Origin: Angustibacter luteus
GTDB lineage: Bacteria; Actinomycetota; Actinomycetes; Actinomycetales; Angustibacteraceae
NCBI RefSeq assembly: GCF_039541115.1
Contig: NZ_BAABFP010000005.1
Location: 852,447 to 916,446, forward strand
DNA length: 64,000 bases
Reading direction: 5' to 3'
Translations under genes and position numbers: made by a program
Notes under the pieces: generated by a model
Seen by the model: the letters and a program-made list of their open reading frames with translations, nothing else
Told to the model about the DNA's origin: nothing
Databases searched by the model: none
Shown: positions 49,434-58,129 of the stretch, piece after piece
Numbering within the stretch: position 1 is the stretch's first letter
Layout of the letters: each line of letters begins with the position of its first letter

Positions 49434-51221
49434 GTGGTCGAGTTCTCGATGCCCGCTCTCGTGGCAGAGCCGACGACGGGCAACGCCAGCTCGATCGTCG
49501 TCGAGCACGCCGCACGGACCCCGGAGCTGGTGCTGTTCAGCCGGCGGGCCGACGGCGGTTGGACGGACGTCACCGCGGCCGAGTTCGCCGCCCAGGTCGA
49601 CGAGCTGGCTCGTGGCCTGTTGGCGGCGGGAGTCGGCGTCGGCGACCGCGTCGCCCTGATGAGCAAGACGCGGTACGAGTGGACGCTCGTCGACTACGCC
49701 ATCTGGTCGATCGGCGCGGTCACGGTCCCGGTCTACGAGACCTCCTCGGCCGAGCAGGTGTCCTGGATCCTGTCGGACTCCGGCGCGGTGGCCGCCGTGA
49801 TCGAGACCCCCGCGCACGCGCGGACGGTCGCCGCCGCCCGCAGCGAGCTGCCCGCGCTGAAGGACGTCTGGCAGATCGACGCCGGTGGCCTGGACGACCT
49901 CGTCGTCGCCGGGGCGGACGTCGACCAGACCGCGGTCACCGAGCGGCGGGACGCCACCTCGCCGTCCGACCTGGCGACGCTGATCTACACGTCCGGGACG
50001 ACGGGCCGCCCCAAGGGCTGCGAGCTCACCCACCTCAACTTCATGGCGCTGTGCGACAACGCCGTGGCCCGGCTGGGCGACGTGGTGAACGTGGACGGCG
50101 CCTCGACGCTGCTGTTCCTGCCGCTGGCCCACGTCTTCGCCCGGTTCATCCAGGTCCTCACCATCACGGCCGGCGCGCGGCTCGGGCACAGCGGGGACAT
50201 CAAGACCCTGCTGCCGGACCTGGCCCAGTTCCAGCCGACCTTCGTGCTGTCCGTGCCGCGCGTGTTCGAGAAGATCTACAACTCGGCCGAGGCCGGGGCC
50301 GAGGCCGACGGCAAGGGCCGGATCTTCGCGGCCGCCGCGGCCACCTCCGTGGCCTGGAGCAAGGCCCAGGACGCCGGTGGGGGCGGGCTCGCGCTGCGCG
50401 CCAAGCACGCCGTGTTCGACAAGCTCGTCTACACCAAGCTCCGGGCTGCCATGGGCGGCAAGGTGCAGTACGCCGTCTCCGGCGGCGCCCCGCTCGGCGA
50501 GCGGCTCGGTCACTTCTTCCGCGGCGCCGGGATCACGGTGCTGGAGGGCTACGGGCTCACCGAGACCACCGCGCCGAGCACCGTGAACACCCCCGACCAC
50601 CTGGTGATCGGTTCGGTCGGCCAGCCGCTGCCCGGGATCTCGATCAAGATCGCGGACGACGGTGAGGTGCTGATCAAGGGCCCGCACGTCCTGCGCGGCT
50701 ACTGGAACAACCCCCAGGCCACCGAGGAGACGCTGGTCGACGGCTGGTTCCGGTCTGGCGACCTGGGCTCGCTGACCGAGGACGGCACGCTGTCCATCAC
50801 CGGTCGCAAGAAGGAGATCCTGGTGACGGCGGGCGGTAAGAACGTCGCTCCGGCCGTCCTGGAGGACCGCATCCGCGCCCACCCGCTGGTCTCCCAGACC
50901 ATCGTCGTCGGCGACCAGAAGCCGTTCATCGCGGCCCTGATCACGCTGGACACCGAGATGCTCCCGACCTGGCTCTCGAACAACGGGCTGCCGGCGATGG
51001 AGGTCGAGGCGGCTGCGGGCAACGAGCAGGTGCAGGCCGAGGTGCAGCGCGCAGTCGACAGCGCCAACAAGGCCGTCAGCAAGGCCGAGTCCATCCGCAA
51101 GTTCCGCATCCTGCCGGTGGACTTCACCGAGGACGCCGGCTACATCACCCCGTCGCTGAAGCTCAAGCGCAGCGTCGTGATGAAGGACTTCGCCGACGAG
51201 GTGGAGGAGCTGTACCGCTGA
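49434..51221 (+). CDS. fadD15: Long-chain fatty-acid-CoA ligase (FadD15-like)
   Basis: The 595-residue AMP-forming ligase has the P-loop-like YTSGTTGRPKGCELTHLNF, the A5 motif EGYGLTETTAP, WFRSGDLG, and TGRKKEILVTAGGKNVAP leading into the C-terminal domain, with the catalytic Lys in ITPSLKLKRS. It activates long-chain fatty acids for lipid metabolism. GTG start with AAGGAGG. It corresponds by position to Rv2187 and is followed by a pimB gene as in mycobacteria, with one membrane protein gene between. Confidence 0.95.
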   Translation: MVEFSMPALVAEPTTGNASSIVVEHAARTPELVLFSRRADGGWTDVTAAEFAAQVDELARGLLAAGVGVGDRVALMSKTRYEWTLVDYAIWSIGAVTVPVYETSSAEQVSWILSDSGAVAAVIETPAHARTVAAARSELPALKDVWQIDAGGLDDLVVAGADVDQTAVTERRDATSPSDLATLIYTSGTTGRPKGCELTHLNFMALCDNAVARLGDVVNVDGASTLLFLPLAHVFARFIQVLTITAGARLGHSGDIKTLLPDLAQFQPTFVLSVPRVFEKIYNSAEAGAEADGKGRIFAAAAATSVAWSKAQDAGGGGLALRAKHAVFDKLVYTKLRAAMGGKVQYAVSGGAPLGERLGHFFRGAGITVLEGYGLTETTAPSTVNTPDHLVIGSVGQPLPGISIKIADDGEVLIKGPHVLRGYWNNPQATEETLVDGWFRSGDLGSLTEDGTLSITGRKKEILVTAGGKNVAPAVLEDRIRAHPLVSQTIVVGDQKPFIAALITLDTEMLPTWLSNNGLPAMEVEAAAGNEQVQAEVQRAVDSANKAVSKAESIRKFRILPVDFTEDAGYITPSLKLKRSVVMKDFADEVEELYR

Positions 51222-52522
51222 GCACCGTCCGCGCCGCCGGCTGCCTGGCGGTCGTCTGGCTGGGGTACTTCACCGCACTGCAGTGGAGCGTCGTGCGGTA
51301 CCGGCTGGCCATCGTCGTGGTGCTCACCAGCGCCGCCGTCCTGCTGCTGACCGCCCTGCTGCGCCGGTGGCAGCTGCGGTCGATGCCCCGTGGCGTGCTG
51401 GCCGCGACGGCCCTGGCCAGTGGCCTGGTCGCCGAGGTGGTGCCGTTCTTCAGCCACGCCGGTGCGGGTGACCGGCGCCTGCTGGCCCACGTGGTCGCGA
51501 CGACCTGCGTGCTGTCGGCCGCGCTGCTGGCCGTCCCGGGACCGCGCGGGCGCTGGCTGAGCGCCGGCGCCGCCGTCGCCGGGGTCGTTGCCTGGACGGT
51601 CACCGCGATCGCCCTGGTCCCCGCCCCGCGGATCGACGTCTGGGTCACGCTGCAGCAGGCCGCGGACGGGATGGCGGACGGGCAGAACATCTACGCGATG
51701 ACCTGGCACGACTCGCCCGGCATCCAGGACGCCTTCACCTACCTGCCCTGGACGGCGGTGCTGCTCGCTCCCGGCCGCTGGCTGGCTGGCGACGTCCGGT
51801 GGGCGCTGCTCGTCTGGTTCCTCGTCGGTCTGGCCTGTCTGGTGGCCCTGGGCCGTCGAGGCGGTCGGACGTCGCAGCTGGCCCTCGGTGCGGCGACCCT
51901 GCTCGCGCTCGCACCGGGCTCGGTGACCCAGGCCGAGCAGGCCTGGACCGAGCCGCTGCTGTTCGCCCTGGTCGCGGCGTGGGCGCTGCTGGTCCGGCGC
52001 GGTCATCCGTGGTGGGCGGTCATCCCGCTCGCGCTGGGCTGCGCCAGCAAGCAGCACCTGGTCGTGCTGCTGCCGGTGCTCGCGCTCTGGACGGCGTTCG
52101 GCTGGCGACGGGCGCTGACGACGGCGGTCGGGGCCGGGGTGCTCGTGCTGCCGTGGTTCCTGGCGTCGCCGCGCGACTTCTGGCACGACACCGTCTCCCT
52201 GCTGGTCTCGTTCCATCCCATCACGTTCGCCAACACCTGGTTCATCGCGGCGCAGACCGAGCTGAGCTGGACGCCGCCGTTCTGGCTCACCGGGCTGCTG
52301 GTGCTCTCGGTGCTCGCGCTCGCCTGCGTCATGGTGCGCCGCCGCCAGCCGGGCCTGACCGAGCTGATCGGCTGGCTGGCCCTGGTGCTGCTGGTGGCGA
52401 ACCTGGTCAACAAGCAGGCGTTCTACAACCAGTTCTGGCTGGTCGGCGCGTTCGTGGCGCTGGCGCTCGCGGCGAGCGAGCCCTCAGGCGAGGTCGCGCG
52501 GGACGGGCTCGCCCGCGAGTAG
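51218..52522 (+). CDS. GT-C/GT87-like polyprenyl-sugar glycosyltransferase
   Basis: The multi-spanning membrane protein (about ten helices) has the loop GQNIYAMTWHDSPGIQDAFTYLPWTAVLLAPGRWL, typical of DUF2029/GT87 mannosyltransferases. The first ATG/GTG/TTG is GTG 51293, but the frame is open and hydrophobic upstream (LAVVWLGYFTALQW, a likely first helix). CTG 51218 overlaps the ligase TGA and lies 9 bases after GGAGGAG, so I place the start there, for 434 residues. Its neighbour pimB suggests a role in envelope mannolipids. Sugar and acceptor are not known. Confidence 0.75.
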   Translation: MSTVRAAGCLAVVWLGYFTALQWSVVRYRLAIVVVLTSAAVLLLTALLRRWQLRSMPRGVLAATALASGLVAEVVPFFSHAGAGDRRLLAHVVATTCVLSAALLAVPGPRGRWLSAGAAVAGVVAWTVTAIALVPAPRIDVWVTLQQAADGMADGQNIYAMTWHDSPGIQDAFTYLPWTAVLLAPGRWLAGDVRWALLVWFLVGLACLVALGRRGGRTSQLALGAATLLALAPGSVTQAEQAWTEPLLFALVAAWALLVRRGHPWWAVIPLALGCASKQHLVVLLPVLALWTAFGWRRALTTAVGAGVLVLPWFLASPRDFWHDTVSLLVSFHPITFANTWFIAAQTELSWTPPFWLTGLLVLSVLALACVMVRRRQPGLTELIGWLALVLLVANLVNKQAFYNQFWLVGAFVALALAASEPSGEVARDGLARE

Positions 52523-53641
52523 CCGCTGCAACCTCGCGGCCAGGTCGTCCCACCGCCAGTGCGCCGCTACCCACTCGCGCCCGCGAGCGCCGAACCGGGC
52601 GGCGAGCTCGCGGTCCTCGAGCAGCGTCGCCACCCGGTCCGCCACGGCCTCGACGGAACGCCCGGGCACGACGTACCCGTTCTCGCCGTCCAGGACCGCG
52701 TCCGGTGCGCCGCCGGAGTCCCCCACCACGACCGGCAGGCCGGTGGCCGCCGCCTCGAGGTAGCAGATGCCGAGCGCTTCCGGCTCCAGGCCGAGCAGCC
52801 GGGTGCGGGTAGGCATGGCGAACACGTCCCCCGCGTCGAAGTAGGCCGGCGTCTGGTCCCACGGCACCCGGCCGGCCAGGACGACGTCCCGCTCCAGCCC
52901 CTGCTGAGCCACGGCCCGCTCGATGTTCTTGAGGTTGGGCCCCCCGCCGACCAGCAGGAGCGCCGCGTCCGGCACGCGCCGCTGGATGGCCGGCAGGGCG
53001 CGCACCAGGACGTCCTGGCCCTTGCGCGGCACCATCCGGGACACGCAGACCACGACCGGCCGGTCCGCCAGCCCGTGCCGCTCCCGGACGACGTCACCGC
53101 CCGATCCCGGACGGAACGTGGCGTCGTCCACGCCCGGGGTCAGCTGGCGCATGCGCTCACGCGCCGCCGGGGTGAGTGGACGCTCGATCTTCGACCGGCA
53201 GAACTCCCCCAGGTACGTGAGCACGTCGTTGCGCTCCCCGATCCGGCGCAGCAGGCTCCGTGCGCCGGGCACGCTGGACCACCAGATCTCGTGGCCGTGG
53301 GTCGTGGCCACCGTGCGCTCGACGCCCGCCGCCCGCAGCGTCGGCGCCATCAGTCCCAGCGGCGCCGCCGCACCGAACCAGACCCGGTCGCAGCCGCGGG
53401 AGCGGGCCAACGCCGCGCTGCGCCGGGCGATCTGCGGGGTCGGCACCATCAGCCGTGAAGGGTCACGAACCACCTCGAACGGCAGCGTCGCGTCGTACGC
53501 GGCGTCGCCCTGCTGGCGCGCGGTGTGCACCACGACCTGGTCCGCCGGTAGTCGCTGGGCCAGCGCCAGCACCATCGACTCGATGCCGCCGGTGCGGGGC
53601 GGGAAGTCGTTGGTGACGATGAGCGTGCGTCCGGCGGCCAC
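52484..53641 (-). CDS. pimB: GDP-mannose phosphatidylinositol mannosyltransferase PimB
   Basis: The 385-residue GT4 enzyme adds the second mannose to phosphatidylinositol monomannoside. It begins LIVTNDFPPRTGGIESMV, has THGHEIWWSSVPG, VSRMVPRKGQDVLV for the nucleotide site and the EX7E-type EPEALGICYLE, followed by GDSGGAPDAVLDGENGYVV. GTG start at 53641. Its end overlaps the end of the convergent membrane protein gene by 39 bases. Position equals Rv2188c. It implies phosphatidylinositol mannosides in the envelope. Confidence 0.93.
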   Translation of the reverse strand: MAAGRTLIVTNDFPPRTGGIESMVLALAQRLPADQVVVHTARQQGDAAYDATLPFEVVRDPSRLMVPTPQIARRSAALARSRGCDRVWFGAAAPLGLMAPTLRAAGVERTVATTHGHEIWWSSVPGARSLLRRIGERNDVLTYLGEFCRSKIERPLTPAARERMRQLTPGVDDATFRPGSGGDVVRERHGLADRPVVVCVSRMVPRKGQDVLVRALPAIQRRVPDAALLLVGGGPNLKNIERAVAQQGLERDVVLAGRVPWDQTPAYFDAGDVFAMPTRTRLLGLEPEALGICYLEAAATGLPVVVGDSGGAPDAVLDGENGYVVPGRSVEAVADRVATLLEDRELAARFGARGREWVAAHWRWDDLAARLQRLLAGEPVPRDLA

Positions 53642-53675
53642 GCCCAGACCCTACGGGTCCGTCACACCTCAGCCG

Positions 53676-54992
53676 TTACGGGTCGGCCACCGGCGGGATC
53701 GCCGGCAGCCCGTGGTCCTGCGCCCAGGCCCGGGCCAACGCCACCCGCCAGGCGGACGACGGGTGGTTCTCGAAGAACAGCTCGCGGTACCAGCGCGGGT
53801 CCAGGTCGCTGATGTTCGCCAGCGCCAGTCCGCGCTGCATGTCCGCGACCGTGGCGGGGTCGCGGGTGAGGTCGAGGGCGTGGACGTCGGCCCGTGTCTC
53901 GATGTTGCGGGACACCAGGTTGGTGACCGGCGCGGCCAGCCAGGTGCCGGCCGCCAGCACGGCGAGCAGGAAGGCGATCGACCGCGGGTCGCCCACGCCG
54001 CGGACACCGGCCCGGCGACGCCACCACCGCCCACCGGTGAGCAGGCCCAGGCCGACCACCGCCCAGACCGCGCCCAGCGCGCCCAGGGTGGTGCCGTGCC
54101 GGACGTCGTGGTTGGCGACGTGGCCGAGCTCGTGCGCCACCACGGCCTCGACCTCGGCCGGCGAGGCCCGGTGCAGCAGGGTGTCGTAGACGACCAGCCG
54201 CCGCGTCGACCCGAAACCGGACACGTAGGCGTTCTCGGCCGTCGTCCGGCGGGAGGCGTCCGCGACGAGGACGTCCCGCACCGGCTGGCCGTCGTCGGCC
54301 GCCAGCTGCAGCAGGTCGGTCCGCAGCTGGCCCGCAGCCAGCGGGGTGAACGTGTTCGACAGCGGCTCGATCAGCACCGGGTAGAGCAGCGAGCCGACCA
54401 CCACGAGAACCGCGGCCAGACCCGCGCACGGCGCCCACCACCAGCGCGGCCAGCGCCTCGCCAGCCCGACCACGACCAGCAACGCCAGCGCGGTGACGAG
54501 GCAGCTGATGCCGGTGCCGCGCAACAGGTCCACGGTCCAGCCGGCCCAGTCCTGGGTCGACAGGCCGTACCGGCGCAGCACCAGCTCGGCGGCGACCGAG
54601 AAGGGCAGCGCGACCAGGACGGACACCACCGTCAGGGCGAGCGTGCCCGCGACGACGGTGGCCGGCCAGGACCCACCGAGCAACCGGCCGGCCCGGCCCA
54701 CCAGGCGACTCCCGAGGGGGGTCAGCCCGAGGATGAGCGTGGCGGTGAGGCCGACCAGCAGCCGGGGGTAGGTCCAGATCCGCAGGTCCGCGTGGAAGGT
54801 GCTGTCGCGCTTCAGCTGCTGGGCGGTGAAGTCCAGCGCCGGCGTGGAGTGCACCGTCGAGCCCGACCACGGGTGCCACGGGACCAGCACGGCGGCGGCG
54901 ACCAGCAGCAGCACCCCCAGCACGGCGAACGTCGTCCAGGCGACCTGGCCTGAACGGTCCCGGTCGACCCGCGGCTGCGTCTCGACGCTCAC
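53676..54992 (-). CDS. M48 membrane zinc metalloprotease (STE24/HtpX-like)
   Basis: The 438-residue protein has about seven membrane helices, the zinc site VVAHELGHVANHD, the upstream segment NAYVSGFGSTRRLVVYDTLL and the third-ligand region NIETRADVHALDLTRDP. A long external loop after the first helix (STVHSTPALDFTAQQLKRDSTF) is typical of CAAX-protease-like M48 members. Likely substrates are membrane proteins. GTG at 54992 overlaps the stop of the upstream gene (54989-54991). Confidence 0.92.
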   Translation of the reverse strand: MSVETQPRVDRDRSGQVAWTTFAVLGVLLLVAAAVLVPWHPWSGSTVHSTPALDFTAQQLKRDSTFHADLRIWTYPRLLVGLTATLILGLTPLGSRLVGRAGRLLGGSWPATVVAGTLALTVVSVLVALPFSVAAELVLRRYGLSTQDWAGWTVDLLRGTGISCLVTALALLVVVGLARRWPRWWWAPCAGLAAVLVVVGSLLYPVLIEPLSNTFTPLAAGQLRTDLLQLAADDGQPVRDVLVADASRRTTAENAYVSGFGSTRRLVVYDTLLHRASPAEVEAVVAHELGHVANHDVRHGTTLGALGAVWAVVGLGLLTGGRWWRRRAGVRGVGDPRSIAFLLAVLAAGTWLAAPVTNLVSRNIETRADVHALDLTRDPATVADMQRGLALANISDLDPRWYRELFFENHPSSAWRVALARAWAQDHGLPAIPPVADP

Positions 54993-56362
54993 TGGTCGGC
55001 CAGGCGGCCCAGGTAGCGGCGCCAGTCCTGGACGAACGCCGACTCGCTGACCCCGAGCGCCTTCGGGAAGGCCGCGGACAGCTGTTCCTGCGGATCCGAG
55101 TCGGGCGACCTCGACCCGGCCGCCCTGCGGTAGAGGTCGACCAGCTCGTCCTGGCCGTACTCGTCAGCGATCCGCAGGCAGGCCAGCCACGACGCCGAGT
55201 ACGACGGCGCGATGGTCGTGCGGGTGGGATCGAAGTCGTCTGCGGTGGGCAGTGCCGTCGGCCCGTGGCCGCTGCGGACGAGCACGAGCACGTCGCCGGC
55301 GGCGCCTCTCGCCGTGACGCCCGTGCCGCGGTAGCCGACGTAGTCGGCGAACCCCTCGGCCAACCAGGTCGGGACCGAGGCCGATGTGGTCTGACGCACG
55401 GCCACGTGCGTCATCTCGTGCGTGAGCACCACGCGCTGCCCGGTGCTGCTGAGCCGTGCGAAGGCGCCGGGGTTGAGCACGACCCGGTCGTTGCCCGCCC
55501 GGCCATCGGCGGCGTCCGGTGCCGACGAGCCGGGGCTGCCGAGTGCGCCTGTCGTCACGGCGGCCACCTGGCTCAGTCCCTTGGACTCACGCAGCAGGAG
55601 CTTGCCGAACTCGGCCTGCGTCCGCGGCACCACCAGCACCGCCCGCCGCGACCAGTCCCGGCCCCACACCTCGCTGACCCGGCCGACGGCGCGGTCCCCC
55701 GCGGCCGCGTACGACCGCAACGTGCTCGGCGAGGCGGTGCCCAGGACGAGGACCCGGTCGCCACGGGCCACGTGCACGGGTCCCAGGTCCCAGGGCTGCG
55801 GGGCGGTCCCGCCGTCAGTGTCCGCCGCGACGTACCAGTGCCCGTCCCGCTGGACCATGGTGAGGTACTGCTCGGCCGTCGAGGTCGTCGTGTCGAAGCC
55901 GCGAAGGCGGTAGCCAGCCTCGACTCGGGCCACCCACGGATGACCGCCCAGGCGGGTCGCGCGTTGCGCGGACAGCTCCGGAGCGCGGTTGAGGTACTGG
56001 TACGTCCACGACGCCAGCGGGACGGCAGACAGGTTGTCGAACACGGCGGCCTGTCGCGCCCGGAACGCCGCCGCCTCGGGGTCGACGGTGGACAGCCAGC
56101 GGGCTCGGTCGCGATGGGTCAGCGCACCGACGCGCGTATCGAGCAACCCGCGCAGCGCGTCGACCTGCTGCTGGTCCTCGTCAGCGGTCGGACTGCTCGT
56201 GGCGGTTGCGGCCGGAGCGGGTCGGGCGGAGCCACCACGGGGCCACCACGCCGTCCCGAAGCCGATGACCAGGCCGACGACGACAACCGCTGCCACCAGG
56301 GCTGCCAGCAGCGACACCACGGGCGCGCCGCGCCGGGTGGGCCACCCTCGCGGCTCGCTCAC
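54989..56362 (-). CDS. Membrane-anchored zinc-peptidase-like protein
   Basis: The 457-residue protein has an N-terminal membrane segment (VVSLLAALVAAVVVVGLVIGFGTAWW), a Pro/Ala/Thr linker and a large external domain. The gluzincin motif VVLTHEMTHVAVRQ and downstream WLAEGFADYVGY supply HExxH plus the third Glu ligand. Its gene overlaps the M48 protease gene, so the two proteases are co-expressed. The GTG at 56362 gives the basic PRGWPTRRG before the helix. Substrate unknown. Confidence 0.85.
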   Translation of the reverse strand: MSEPRGWPTRRGAPVVSLLAALVAAVVVVGLVIGFGTAWWPRGGSARPAPAATATSSPTADEDQQQVDALRGLLDTRVGALTHRDRARWLSTVDPEAAAFRARQAAVFDNLSAVPLASWTYQYLNRAPELSAQRATRLGGHPWVARVEAGYRLRGFDTTTSTAEQYLTMVQRDGHWYVAADTDGGTAPQPWDLGPVHVARGDRVLVLGTASPSTLRSYAAAGDRAVGRVSEVWGRDWSRRAVLVVPRTQAEFGKLLLRESKGLSQVAAVTTGALGSPGSSAPDAADGRAGNDRVVLNPGAFARLSSTGQRVVLTHEMTHVAVRQTTSASVPTWLAEGFADYVGYRGTGVTARGAAGDVLVLVRSGHGPTALPTADDFDPTRTTIAPSYSASWLACLRIADEYGQDELVDLYRRAAGSRSPDSDPQEQLSAAFPKALGVSESAFVQDWRRYLGRLADQ

Positions 56363-56435
56363 TCCGACATCGTAGGCAACCGGACCGATCCCCCCGGCCG
56401 CTTCGGCGAACGTCGTCGCGCCCCGACCAGACACC

Positions 56436-56618
56436 TCATCCGGTGGCGCGCCTCAGTCGCAGCGGGGGAACGAGACCGGTCTCGGACAGGACCCCAATGG
56501 CCACCTGCTCGGCGGCGTCGAGCTCGACCCCCTCGGGCGCGGCACCCAGCAGGAAGGTGACCACGCAGTCACCGCAAGCCAGACCCTTGACCTCACAGCT
56601 GTCGCAGTCGATGTGCAT
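56436..56618 (-). CDS. Small Cys-rich conserved actinobacterial protein
   Basis: The 60-residue protein has MHIDCDSCEVKGLACGDCVVTFLLG, with CxxC and CxDC pairs able to bind a metal, and a C-terminal LSETGLVPPLRL. Such small proteins are widespread next to the NYN gene in actinobacteria. The ATG at 56618 follows GAGGAGGCGACCGAG. Function unknown. Confidence 0.8.
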   Translation of the reverse strand: MHIDCDSCEVKGLACGDCVVTFLLGAAPEGVELDAAEQVAIGVLSETGLVPPLRLRRATG

Positions 56619-56734
56619 CTCGGTCGCCTCCTCACGCGGGGGGCCGACGACCTGCCGACCTCGCTGCAGACGACGCTAGGGGCAGGGTCTGACAACCGGC
56701 CGTGCACGCCTGGCCCGAGGAGTCTGATTCCCCC

Positions 56735-58066
56735 TCAGCCGCGGGTGAGCAGCTTGACCAGGGCCGCGCTGGGCACGGGTCTCGCTCCCGAGCGGCGCAC
56801 CCCGTCGGCGACCTCCCGGTCGCTGGAGACCACCACCACGACCCGGCCGGTCGGCTCGGCGCGGACCAGCCTTCGGATCAGCTCGTCCGCCGTCTGTCCG
56901 GGGTCGCTGAAGCGGACGCGCACGCCCCGGGCCGCGGGCGCGCTGACCCGTCCCTCGACGACGGCGCCGTCGAAGCAGCAGGTCACCTCCGCGCCGGTAC
57001 GAGCCGCCAGGGCCGACAGGCCGCTCACCAGCCGGCTCCGCTGGTCGACCAGCGGCAGCTCGCCGTACGCGCTCTTGGTCACGTTGTAGCCATCCACCAC
57101 GAGGTGCGCGCGGGGCATCAGCAGCAGCTCGGTCAACCGGGTCGGGTCGTCCTCCTCGCGGGCCCGTGATGCGGTCACCGGTGCGCCGGCCGACGGGTCG
57201 TGCGCACCCACCAGGTCGGCCGGCAGCACGTCCGCCGGCGGCAGCCCGAGCTCGCGACGCAGACCGACGGCGGCGTCCACCACCGTGTCCAGCAGCAACC
57301 GCGCGCGTGACCCGGCCAGCGAGCGTCCCTCGCGGTCGGCCCGCCGCAGAGCCTCCAGCGCGTCCTGGGCGCGGGCGAGGTCGCCCTGCGCCCTGGCCGC
57401 CTGGGCCTGCGACTCCCGGACCCGCTCGTCCGCTGCCGCGGCCCGCTCCTGCGCGGCCTGCTCGGCCGCCTTGCCCTGCGCCCGGGCCCGATCGGCGTCC
57501 GATCGGTGCCGACGCAGCTCGCGGCGCACCTCCGCCAGCTCCTCGTCCAGCGCCCGGACCCGCTGCTCGGACTCTGACTGCTGGGTGTCCAGCTGCGCCC
57601 GCGCGGCCGCCAGCTCCGTCCGCAGCCGGGTCAGCTCTCGCGCGTCCTGGGCCACGGCGCCAGCCTCGGCGCGCTGTCGTACCTGCTGCAGGGCGGCCTC
57701 GAGGGTGGCCTGCCAGCCGTCCGGCCGGAGCAGGTACGCGGTGACGGCGACGTCCACCGGGTCGGCGGCGGCGGGCACCTCGCCCGCCGCGAGGGCGGCC
57801 GACAGCTCCGGGGCGGACTGCCGGACGACGGATGCGGCCTCAGCGCGGAAACCGGCGTCCCGCTCGAGCGCGGCCGCCAGCGGCGTCGCGCCGGAACCGG
57901 CCCGACGGGCCGGCGCGAACCCCCGCACCCGCGCCAGACCGGCGGGTACGAGCTCGGGCGCGAGCTCGCCCAGGGCAGTCGCCGCGGCGTCCAGCACCCG
58001 GCGCCGCACGACGTCCGGCAGGACCGGCGCGGCGGCGAGCGGTTCGGACGCGGTCTCTCTGGACAC
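56735..58066 (-). CDS. NYN (YacP-like) nuclease-domain protein with coiled coil
   Basis: The 443-residue protein has an N-terminal helical domain, a long Ala/Arg/Glu-rich coiled coil (about residues 150-265) and a C-terminal NYN domain with HLVVDGYNVTKSAYG, TCCFDGAVVEG and VVVVSSDREVADGVR, where the Asp residues form a PIN-like site. YacP/Rae1-type relatives cleave mRNA on ribosomes. It may act on RNA, but this is from the family alone. GTG start at 58066, divergent from the exonuclease gene. Confidence 0.9.
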   Translation of the reverse strand: MSRETASEPLAAAPVLPDVVRRRVLDAAATALGELAPELVPAGLARVRGFAPARRAGSGATPLAAALERDAGFRAEAASVVRQSAPELSAALAAGEVPAAADPVDVAVTAYLLRPDGWQATLEAALQQVRQRAEAGAVAQDARELTRLRTELAAARAQLDTQQSESEQRVRALDEELAEVRRELRRHRSDADRARAQGKAAEQAAQERAAAADERVRESQAQAARAQGDLARAQDALEALRRADREGRSLAGSRARLLLDTVVDAAVGLRRELGLPPADVLPADLVGAHDPSAGAPVTASRAREEDDPTRLTELLLMPRAHLVVDGYNVTKSAYGELPLVDQRSRLVSGLSALAARTGAEVTCCFDGAVVEGRVSAPAARGVRVRFSDPGQTADELIRRLVRAEPTGRVVVVVSSDREVADGVRRSGARPVPSAALVKLLTRG

Positions 58067-58129
58067 CGTCGCAGCCTAGGTCAGCGAGCCTCACCGCCGC
58101 TGTCGGCGCCCGGATCTACCCTCCGGAAC

